Of a stretch of 26,485 bases of DNA, positions 15,992-21,931 are shown in pieces. The stretch is taken from contig DASURP010000051.1 of NCBI GenBank assembly GCA_036279975.1, forward strand, positions 1 through 26,485. Direction: 5' to 3'. Positions within the stretch are counted from its first letter, which is position 1; each line of letters opens with the position of its first letter. This DNA is from 66-474 sp036279975. GTDB taxonomy: Bacteria; Pseudomonadota; Gammaproteobacteria; Xanthomonadales; Rhodanobacteraceae. Position numbers and translations under genes: made by a program. Below the pieces are notes generated by a model. It worked only from the letters and a program-made list of their open reading frames with translations. It did no database searches and was not told the origin of the DNA.

Positions 15992-16765
15992 CTAATGCCT
16001 GCGGGCCCGCTCCACTTCGGCGGCAAGCCGTTGCGCTTCCCGACGATTGTTGTCCAGCACGATCTGGCTGATGCGGAGCGTGGACATCCACGTGCGCAGG
16101 TTGTCGAGCAGGGAAGGTGCCGCCTTGAAGGTCGACAGGATCGCAAGTGCCTCCGGCTCGCTGATCGGCGACGGGCAGACGACGAATCCCTGGTCGGCGT
16201 ACGACCTCTCGCGGTAGCAACGGTCCCAGATGTACTGCTGCACGGACCAGGGCGTCAGGCCGCGCACCTGCTTGCGGTAGGCGGGGTCCTGCTGGCGGAT
16301 GATGGATTCACCACCGATGCCCGACATGGAGTAGTAATCCTCGAGCCGTCCGCGCAGCCGTTCGTCGGCGATCAAGCCGAGTTCGCCGGCGCTGCGCATC
16401 TCGGTGAAGGAGGCATCGGAAGGGACGAAAGGCAGGGTCTGGCTGGCCTGGTAATACGCAAGTACGGTCTTCCATGCGGAACCGTCCACGAGTTGGCCGC
16501 TCTCGCCATAGGCGATCGCGCCGCGCCCGTATGCGGACACCCTGCCCCAGTAGGCGAGTGTGGTGCCGAAGCTTTTGCCGTCGGTCGACAGGTCCGCGTG
16601 GATGCGCCGGTAGTAACCGTCGGCACGCGCCTGGTCCTGCCGATCCTGGTTCCAGTTGTTGACTTCCAGCGCGATCAGGATGCCGACGACGACGATGACA
16701 AGCTCGATGAACGCCGCTGTCCAGTCATACGTGCGCAGCCGCATCCCCACTTTCGAAACGTTCAT
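15992..16765 (-). CDS. DUF6090-like single-pass membrane protein, unknown function
   Basis: A 257-residue protein. The N-terminus MRLRTYDWTAAFIELVIVVVGILIALEVNNWNQDRQD is a single membrane span with a following NNWN motif, the hallmark of a family I know as DUF6090-like, with many paralogues in Xanthomonadales and marine bacteria. The rest is mostly helical and carries one Cys pair (DRCYRERSYADQGFVVCPSP). I chose the ATG at 16765, preceded by GGGGTGG; an ATG at 16744 is also possible. Orientation is probably N-in with the bulk in the periplasm. Function is unknown, and the neighbours do not help. Confidence 0.75.
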   Translation of the reverse strand: MNVSKVGMRLRTYDWTAAFIELVIVVVGILIALEVNNWNQDRQDQARADGYYRRIHADLSTDGKSFGTTLAYWGRVSAYGRGAIAYGESGQLVDGSAWKTVLAYYQASQTLPFVPSDASFTEMRSAGELGLIADERLRGRLEDYYSMSGIGGESIIRQQDPAYRKQVRGLTPWSVQQYIWDRCYRERSYADQGFVVCPSPISEPEALAILSTFKAAPSLLDNLRTWMSTLRISQIVLDNNRREAQRLAAEVERARRH

Positions 16766-16916
16766 GCGCCACCCCGCGATTGGCGTTCCCGACTGTCACA
16801 AGTAAACGCCGGTCCCCGTGCACCGCACTCGGACAGGCGATCCAGCCGCGAACCGCCGTCCCGGTGGCGGACCCGCTCCAGGCAGCGGGCACGGCTGGGG
16901 CAAGTGACTGCGCTAC

Positions 16917-16946
16917 CGCATACAGCGCGGCTGAAAATCGGGTCAA
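16917..16946 (-). promoter_or_regulatory. Possible promoter for the DUF6090-like gene
   Basis: On the minus strand TTGACC (16946-16941), an 18-base spacer and TATGCG (16922-16917) lie about 150 bases upstream of the start at 16765. The -35 box is good and the -10 box poor. Low confidence. Confidence 0.25.
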
Positions 16947-16976
16947 CGATGAACCGGATTCGCGTTGAACCGAGCA

Positions 16977-16990
16977 CCAGGCTTGCCTGG
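16977..16990 (-). terminator. Small hairpin just after the secreted-protein gene
   Basis: CCAGG-CAAG-CCTGG pairs 9 bases after the stop at 17000. The stem is short and has no T run, so it is at best a weak terminator. Confidence 0.25.
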
Positions 16991-16999
16991 AAGGCCCCA

Positions 17000-17929
17000 T
17001 CAGTCGGGGAGCGTCACGTAATGACAGCTAGGCGTACCCCCGACAGTCACGCATTCAAGGACCGTCGTGGTGCTGCCCGTCGGCTGGATTCCGTATGCTT
17101 GCAGCAGCGCGTCGAAATTGTACACGTCGTAGCCTGGGTGCGGATTGGTGAAGTCGTAGACTTGACCACCACTGCCGCCGATCGCTGCGTAGCTGTCGGG
17201 GATGAGGTTTCCATGCCCGTCCCGTGCAGACCCCGGCACGTAGCTCCACGTCAGGTTGTGGGGATCATAGTGGAAAGCCGCCTGGCTTCCATCGTGAAAT
17301 ACGAGGGTCACATTGATATTGAAATCGAACGACATGATCCCCGTCTTGATGTCGTTGAGCAGGGCCACCAACGCACTGGCAAGCGCAGGCGACACGAACG
17401 GTGAGTACATGGTATTGGTTGTCGTGTATACGGTGGTAAACAACCAGTTCTTGACGGCATCCTTGTTTTGCGTGGCGCTCACCACGTCGTAGGCATTCAT
17501 GTAACCATCGTCACCGAGGCTCAATGCAGGCCCCAGGTCCGCGTTGACGGAAACCTGGGCGTTCGCCGCCATTACGTGCCCGTTGAGCGCGTACACATTC
17601 CGATATGCCTCGAACGTGTTCTGTTCGCTGGCCCCGGGCTGCCTCCATACATAGTGGCGTTCCCCCGGGAGGCCCAGGAGTGGCTTCACGAGTGGCTTCA
17701 CGAGTGGCTGGGTACCTTTCACCTGATAGCACCCCAGGTACAGACGGTCGGCATCGAAATCCCCGACGTACTGATAGCCCAGCGCGCAGTCCGGCAGGAG
17801 CGCCTCGACCTGGCTCGCGGTGCATCCGTTGCACGTCGCGGCATACTGCATGAGCTGCGCGTGCAAAGATGCGGAAAAAAACAACCCTGCCGCGGCCGCG
17901 AGTGCGGTCGACCGATATAAACGCTTCAT
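17000..17929 (-). CDS. Secreted protein of unknown function
   Basis: A 309-residue protein with a clear signal peptide (about 1-24, LFFSASLHA before Q) and a good AAGGGAG before the ATG at 17929. The mature N-terminus has several Cys (ATCNGCTASQVEALLPDCALG ... LGCYQVKG), and one more pair lies at the C-terminus (LECVTVGGTPSCHYV), which suggests disulfides in an exported protein. The middle is rich in aromatic and Asn residues. A 12-base tandem repeat encodes KPLVKPLVKPLL near residue 80. It could be a substrate of the T2SS in the same window, but nothing in the sequence proves that. The gene stands alone with its own likely promoter, which contains a run of nine G (minus strand). Confidence 0.7.
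   Translation of the reverse strand: MKRLYRSTALAAAAGLFFSASLHAQLMQYAATCNGCTASQVEALLPDCALGYQYVGDFDADRLYLGCYQVKGTQPLVKPLVKPLLGLPGERHYVWRQPGASEQNTFEAYRNVYALNGHVMAANAQVSVNADLGPALSLGDDGYMNAYDVVSATQNKDAVKNWLFTTVYTTTNTMYSPFVSPALASALVALLNDIKTGIMSFDFNINVTLVFHDGSQAAFHYDPHNLTWSYVPGSARDGHGNLIPDSYAAIGGSGGQVYDFTNPHPGYDVYNFDALLQAYGIQPTGSTTTVLECVTVGGTPSCHYVTLPD
17679..17709 (-). repeat. 12-base tandem repeat inside the secreted-protein gene
   Basis: The unit GAGTGGCTTCAC (plus strand) occurs about two and a half times in tandem. The repeat is in frame and encodes KPLV twice plus KPL. A change in copy number would add or remove four residues without a frameshift. Confidence 0.7.
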
Positions 17930-17944
17930 GAGTAGCTCCCTTGA

Positions 17945-17961
17945 CGCCCATCCCTTGGGCG
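17945..17961. other. Hairpin in the 5' leader of the secreted-protein gene
   Basis: CGCCCA-TCCCT-TGGGCG forms a 6-base stem just upstream of the ribosome binding site at about 17939-17933. It could affect translation of the gene ending at 17000, or be the weak end of the serine ammonia-lyase transcript. No T run follows. Confidence 0.35.
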
Positions 17962-17967
17962 CGTTTC

Positions 17968-17997
17968 ACCGTACCCCCCCCCGTTTCCTTGTGTCAA
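17968..17997 (-). promoter_or_regulatory. Likely sigma-70 promoter with a nine-base poly-G spacer
   Basis: On the minus strand a perfect TTGACA (17997-17992) is followed after 18 bases by TACGGT (17973-17968), about 40 bases upstream of the ATG at 17929. The spacer contains nine consecutive G (17982-17974). The -35 box is consensus; the -10 box matches three of six positions. Confidence 0.5.
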
Positions 17998-18054
17998 ACT
18001 CGCAAATGGGCGGGTCATGCACCCTCCACACGAACTGTCCTGCGGGCGTCTGGT

Positions 18055-19437
18055 TCAGCACTCGATCACATTGACGGCCAGGCCGCCACGAGACGTTTCC
18101 TTGTACTTGTCCTTCATGTCGCGGCCGGTGTCGCGCATGGTCCTGATGACCTTGTCCAGCGACACGCGGTGTTTGCCGTCGCTTTTCATGGCCATGCGCT
18201 GGGCGTTGATGGCCTTCACCGAACCCATCGCGTTGCGCTCGATGCAGGGAATCTGCACCAGGCCGCCGATGGGATCGCAGGTGAGCCCGAGGTTGTGCTC
18301 CATGCCGATCTCGGCGGCGTTCTCGACCTGGTGCACGCTGCCGCCCAGCGCCGCGACCAGCGCGCCCGCGGCCATCGAACACGCGACGCCGACCTCGCCC
18401 TGGCAGCCGACTTCGGCGCCGCTGATCGAGGCGTTTTCCTTGTAGAGGATCCCGATCGCACCGGCGGTGAGCAGGAAATCGATCACGCCCTGCTCGTTCG
18501 ATTTCGGGCAGAAGCGGTCATAGTAATGCAGCACCGCAGGCACGATGCCGGCCGCCCCGTTGGTCGGCGCCGTCACCACCCGCCCGCCGGCGGCGTTTTC
18601 CTCGTTGACCGCGAGTGCGTACAGGTTCACCCAGTCGAGCACGCTCAACGGATCCTTCAGCGAGGCTTCCGGGCGGTCGCGCAATTCGGCGTACATCGCC
18701 GGCGCGCGGCGCTGCACGCGCAGGCCGCCCGGCAGTTCGCCCGGCGAACGCAGCCCGCGCGCCACGCAATCCTGCATGGCCCGCCAGATTTCCAGCAGCC
18801 CCGCGCGGATCCCGGCCTCGTCGCGCCAGACCTTTTCGTTTTCCAGCATCAACTGCGCGATGGACATGCCGTGCCGTTCGCACAGCGCGATCAATTCGTC
18901 GCCGGAATGGAACGGGTACGGCAGCGGTGTGGTGTCGGCCACGATGCGGTCGGCGGCCGCTTCATCGGCGTTGACCACGAAACCGCCGCCGACCGAGTAG
19001 TAATCGCGGGTGACGATCACCTCGCCGCCCGCGGCATACGCGGTGTAGCGCATGCCGTTGACGTGGTACGGCAGCTTCTGGCGCTTGTTCCAGACCAGGT
19101 CGGTTTTTTCGTCGAAGCCGATTGCATGCACGCCGCCGAGCTTGATGCGCCCGCTGCCGCGCACCCGCTCCAGCAGCGGCGGAATCGCATCGGGATCGAT
19201 CCGGTCCGGCCAGTTGCCCTCGAGCCCGCAGATCACCGCCTTGTCGGTGCCATGGCCGCGCCCGGTCGCAGCCAGCGAACCGTACAGCTCGACCGCGACC
19301 CGTACCGTACGCACAAGATCGCCGGACTCGGCCAGCCAGCGCTCGACGAAGCGCGCCGCCGCGCGCATCGGCCCGATGGTGTGCGAGGACGACGGGCCGA
19401 TGCCGATCTTGAAGATGTCGAACGTACTGACGGCCAT
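18055..19437 (-). CDS. sdaA: L-serine ammonia-lyase, iron-sulfur type, single chain
   Basis: A 460-residue cytosolic enzyme that deaminates L-serine to pyruvate and ammonia with a [4Fe-4S] cluster. The N-terminal beta domain opens with SVSTFDIFKIGIGPSSSHTIGPM-like sequence (residues 3-24), and the catalytic alpha domain carries Cys345 (AEVGCQGE), Cys387 (LTCDPIGG) and Cys398 (IPCIERN). The spacing equals that of the cluster ligands of the E. coli enzymes, and the length matches the single-chain SdaA/SdaB form. The conserved TNGAAGIVPAVLHYY and ISGAEVG stretches are intact. The start is the ATG at 19437. It stands alone on the minus strand and is divergent from the glutaredoxin-like gene, with 58 bases between them. 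No linked serine transporter is present. Confidence 0.97.
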   Translation of the reverse strand: MAVSTFDIFKIGIGPSSSHTIGPMRAAARFVERWLAESGDLVRTVRVAVELYGSLAATGRGHGTDKAVICGLEGNWPDRIDPDAIPPLLERVRGSGRIKLGGVHAIGFDEKTDLVWNKRQKLPYHVNGMRYTAYAAGGEVIVTRDYYSVGGGFVVNADEAAADRIVADTTPLPYPFHSGDELIALCERHGMSIAQLMLENEKVWRDEAGIRAGLLEIWRAMQDCVARGLRSPGELPGGLRVQRRAPAMYAELRDRPEASLKDPLSVLDWVNLYALAVNEENAAGGRVVTAPTNGAAGIVPAVLHYYDRFCPKSNEQGVIDFLLTAGAIGILYKENASISGAEVGCQGEVGVACSMAAGALVAALGGSVHQVENAAEIGMEHNLGLTCDPIGGLVQIPCIERNAMGSVKAINAQRMAMKSDGKHRVSLDKVIRTMRDTGRDMKDKYKETSRGGLAVNVIEC

Positions 19438-19495
19438 GATGGGTTCACCGTGGAGGCGGCGCTATTGTATGCGCCGGACCGGCTGGAATCGCGCC

Positions 19496-19726
19496 ATGCG
19501 CCTGACTCTTTACCAACGCGACGACTGCATGCTGTGCGACGAGGCCGTCGCGCTGCTGGCGCGCGTGCAAGCGCCGGATTTCGAGAGCGTGTGGATCGAC
19601 GACGATCCCGAACTCGAAGCGCGTTACGGCGTGCGCGTGCCGGTATTGCGCGACGGCGATTCCGGGCGCGAACTGGGCTGGCCGTTCGATGCGGTGGCGT
19701 TGGGCGCGTTCATTCGTGGCACGTAG
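19496..19726 (+). CDS. Glutaredoxin-like (DUF836) small thiol protein
   Basis: A 76-residue protein: LTLYQRDDCMLCDEAVALL gives a beta strand followed by a redox-type CMLC motif (Cys11, Cys14), then FESVWIDDDPELEARYGVRVPVL with the cis-Pro (VP) of thioredoxin folds. This is the DUF836 glutaredoxin-like family of Xanthomonadales and relatives. It is probably cytosolic; its target is unknown. The ATG at 19496 is the only start near the strand-one motif, and the ribosome binding site is weak. The open frame upstream overlaps sdaA in antisense and is not real. It is divergent from sdaA and convergent with yceI, with a REPIN between it and yceI. Confidence 0.85.
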   Translation: MRLTLYQRDDCMLCDEAVALLARVQAPDFESVWIDDDPELEARYGVRVPVLRDGDSGRELGWPFDAVALGAFIRGT

Positions 19727-19730
19727 CCTC

Positions 19731-19806
19731 GGTCGCCAGCAGGCTGGTTCCTACAAAAGCTTGTTCGTCGCTGCGAGGTCTTAGCAGGAGCGCGCCTGCG
19801 CGCGAC
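19731..19806. repeat. REPIN between convergent genes
   Basis: A minus-strand REP (TAGGAACCAGCCTGCTGGCGA, about 19753-19733) and a plus-strand REP (19786-19805, stem GCGCGC-CT-GCGCGC) form an inverted pair. The 20-base core of the second unit is identical to 10824-10843. It fills the gap between the 3' ends of the glutaredoxin-like gene and yceI and may act as a bidirectional transcript end. Confidence 0.75.
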
Positions 19807-19811
19807 CGCGA

Positions 19812-20372
19812 TCAATGTCCGGCGTACAGCAACAAATGCCCGTGCACCCCGACGGTGTTGCCGATCATCGAGGTGTCCGCCCACTCCCCCGTGCCGATGC
19901 CGAAATCCAGCCGCTCGAGTTGCGCGCTGACGTCCAGCGTCGCGGCATCGCCGTGCGGCACGAACGTCACGTCCAGCGTGACCGGCTTGCTGATGCCCCG
20001 CAGGGTCAGCACGCCCGCGGCGACCACCTTGCCCTGCGCGTCTGCGTGGAACCCGCTGGTCACGAAATGCGCCTTCGGGAATTGCGTGGCATCGAAGAAG
20101 GCCGCGTCCAGCGCGGCCTGGTCGCGCTCGCTGTTCTGCGTGTCGAGGCTCGTGATGTCCACGCTGACGTCGAATTTGGCGTGCGCAAGGTCGGCCGGGT
20201 CATAGTCGATCGCCGCGCTGAACCGACGGAACTGCCCGCTGTAGGTGACGGTCTGGTAGGTGTTGGTGAACGTGAGCGAGCTGCGCGCGTAATCCACCTG
20301 CCACGTTTGCGCCCACGCAGGCAAAGCCATCAACGCCACGGCTGCGACTGCGAGCTTGCCGGGAACTTTCAA
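19812..20372 (-). CDS. YceI family periplasmic lipocalin-like protein (second copy in operon)
   Basis: A 186-residue protein. The TTG at 20372, preceded by GGAGG at six bases and overlapping the cytochrome stop (TTGA), opens a signal peptide ending LPAWA before QTWQVD. No ATG precedes the signal peptide in this frame. The mature protein is a YceI domain: WQVDYARSSLTFTNTYQ, GQFRRFSAAIDYDP, FDVSVDITSLDTQNSERDQALD-like, FFDATQFPKAHFVTSGF, GVLTLRGISKPVTLDVTF and a C-terminal ERLDFGIGTGEW. YceI proteins form an antiparallel barrel that binds isoprenoid chains. It is the third gene of yceI-cytochrome b561-yceI. Confidence 0.93.
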   Translation of the reverse strand: MKVPGKLAVAAVALMALPAWAQTWQVDYARSSLTFTNTYQTVTYSGQFRRFSAAIDYDPADLAHAKFDVSVDITSLDTQNSERDQAALDAAFFDATQFPKAHFVTSGFHADAQGKVVAAGVLTLRGISKPVTLDVTFVPHGDAATLDVSAQLERLDFGIGTGEWADTSMIGNTVGVHGHLLLYAGH

Positions 20373-20941
20373 CGCGCACCTCCGGTTTTCCCTGGTGGCC
20401 CCAGCAGCATCCGCCGCAACACCCCATCGCGCTGCCGGAAGTGGTGCCACAGGGCCGCGCCTACGTGCAGCGCCAGCAACGCGACCAGCAGCCAGAACAG
20501 GGTCTGGTGCAGCAGCAGCGCGCGCGGTTTCCAGTCCGGCGCATAACCCCCGGTCAGGCTCGGGATATCGAACAGGCCGAACCATACCAGCGGCGCGTTG
20601 GACGCCGAGTTGAACCACCAGCCGCTGAGCGGGATCGCCAGGGTCAGCACGTACAAGGCAAGATGCGTCGCGCGCGCCGCGCTGCGCTGCCAGGCCGGCA
20701 TCGCGGCCGGATCGGCGGGCCGCCTTTCGGTGAGCCGCCACGCGATCCGCAGCAGCACCAGCGCGAGGATCGTGAGGCCGATCGATTTGTGCAACGCGAA
20801 TACCCGTACCTTCGCCGGGGTCAGGCCCATCTGCACCATGCTCAGGCCGATCACGGCCTGCGCCAGGATCAGTGCGGCGATCGACCAGTGGAACGCGCGC
20901 ACCAGCACGCCCCAGCCGGCATCAGTGCTGCGCAGCGGCAC
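20369..20941 (-). CDS. Cytochrome b561 family membrane protein (YceJ-like)
   Basis: A 190-residue protein with four membrane spans that carries heme b and moves electrons at the inner membrane. The GTG at 20941 is preceded by GGAG at seven bases and starts the protein just before RAFHW; an ATG at 20980 would add 13 residues and overlap the upstream gene more. Likely heme ligands are among His18 (RAFHWS), His51 (ALHKSIG), His145 (LLHQTLFW) and His159 (LALHVGAALWHH). The gene overlaps the first yceI by 20 bases and the second by 4. E. coli has the yceJ-yceI pair, so a link between YceI and a b-type cytochrome is established; quinone is the likely electron partner. Confidence 0.92.
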   Translation of the reverse strand: MPLRSTDAGWGVLVRAFHWSIAALILAQAVIGLSMVQMGLTPAKVRVFALHKSIGLTILALVLLRIAWRLTERRPADPAAMPAWQRSAARATHLALYVLTLAIPLSGWWFNSASNAPLVWFGLFDIPSLTGGYAPDWKPRALLLHQTLFWLLVALLALHVGAALWHHFRQRDGVLRRMLLGPPGKTGGAR

Positions 20942-21557
20942 GCGCCTTCTCCACGGCCTGTGCGTATTCGCGCTCGGCATCGCGATCGAGCCTGGCCTCG
21001 ATTTCCAGGCGCAGCGTCACCTCGGTGCCAATCGCCTTCGGAAACGCGGTCATCCCGAACCGGGTGCGATCGAGTTTGGCTTGCCCGGAAAACCCGGCGA
21101 TGGTCTCGAAGCCGAACAGGGTCGCGCCGACGCGATTGACGGTGAACATGACTTCAACCGGCAAGGTGACGCCATGCAGGGTGAGCCGGCCTTCGATCAT
21201 CCCGGTGTCCGTACCGGTCTTCGTCACCTTCCCGCTCTCGAAATGTGCGAGCGGAAACTGCGCCGCGTCCAGGAAATTGCGGCCCGTCACGGCATCGTTC
21301 CACGACTTGTCGCCCAAGTCGGCGGACGCAAGCGCGATGTCGGCGACGACTTTCGACGCGCCCCAATCATCCGGATCGAAGCGCAGCCAGCCACGCGCGA
21401 CCGACAGCCGGCCGACCGGATTGGAATAACCGTCGTGGCTGGCGCTGAACAACACCTGCGAGTGCACGCTGTCGATGCGGTAATCCAGCGGGTGCGCGGC
21501 CGCGGCGCCGGCGACCAGCAATGCAAGCCACATCAGTGGGGTCAGGCAGCGACGCAT
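20922..21557 (-). CDS. YceI family periplasmic lipocalin-like protein (first copy in operon)
   Basis: A 211-residue protein; the ATG at 21557 follows GGAGGGAAGT. The signal peptide (about 1-21, LLVAGAAAA) is followed by a YceI barrel: YRIDSVHSQVLFSASHDGYSNPVGRL, KVVADIALASADLGDKSWND, FLDAAQFPLAHFESGKV, GRLTLHGVTLPVEVMFTVN and ARLDRTRFG-like sequence. It differs from the other copy by an extended charged C-terminus (EIEARLDRDAEREYAQAVEKARAAAQ). It is first in the three-gene operon. The two YceI copies are clearly divergent, so this is not a recent duplication. Confidence 0.92.
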   Translation of the reverse strand: MRRCLTPLMWLALLVAGAAAAHPLDYRIDSVHSQVLFSASHDGYSNPVGRLSVARGWLRFDPDDWGASKVVADIALASADLGDKSWNDAVTGRNFLDAAQFPLAHFESGKVTKTGTDTGMIEGRLTLHGVTLPVEVMFTVNRVGATLFGFETIAGFSGQAKLDRTRFGMTAFPKAIGTEVTLRLEIEARLDRDAEREYAQAVEKARAAAQH

Positions 21558-21931
21558 ACTTCCCTCCAAGGCCTATTGTCGCCATGCCACGTGAACCGCG
21601 TTGCTTCCGCAGCGGTTGCCAGACAAGGCGCACACCGCAGCGCCATGGCGGTTCCATGGCCAAGGCGCGCACCGCCGTATCGCGGCCGTTGCGGAGCAAC
21701 CCGTCGGGCGGGGCTGTTTGCCCGCATGGCTGTGTCATCGTTCGTCGATGTATTGACTGACATACATCTTCCTCGTCCTTCCTTGCCCTGCGTGCAAACA
21801 ATCGACGGCGCGGCTACGTGGCATGGCGCCAACAGGCCTTCATCGGACCATACTCGCACGCCATTGGTGCCACGCGCATCGCCGGCGGTTTTGCGGCATT
21901 ATCGTGGTTCGGAACATGGGGGAGGCCCGGA
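21558..21931. promoter_or_regulatory. Divergent intergenic region between yceI operon and sensor kinase
   Basis: This 374-base stretch holds no convincing gene. It contains a near-perfect 15-base direct repeat (21624-21638 and 21661-21675, 14 of 15 identical) around an inverted repeat GCCATGG-CGGTT-CCATGGC (21642-21660), and an AT-rich inverted repeat GATGTAT-8-ATACATC (21747-21768). These are the likely cis elements for the divergent transcripts; I could not place -35/-10 boxes with confidence. Confidence 0.4.
21747..21768. promoter_or_regulatory. AT-rich inverted repeat, candidate operator
   Basis: Seven-base arms GATGTAT and ATACATC with an 8-base spacer stand out in GC-rich surroundings, 164 bases upstream of the kinase start. 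The geometry suits a dimeric regulator; no binding protein is known. Confidence 0.35.

Noticed and set aside
15958..15995. TTGACA on the plus strand that looks like a -35 box
   Set aside because: No plus-strand gene follows it and no suitable -10 box lies downstream.
21521..21760. A small open frame in the yceI-kinase intergenic region
   Set aside because: No ribosome binding site or recognisable protein features, and it overlaps the repeat cluster.
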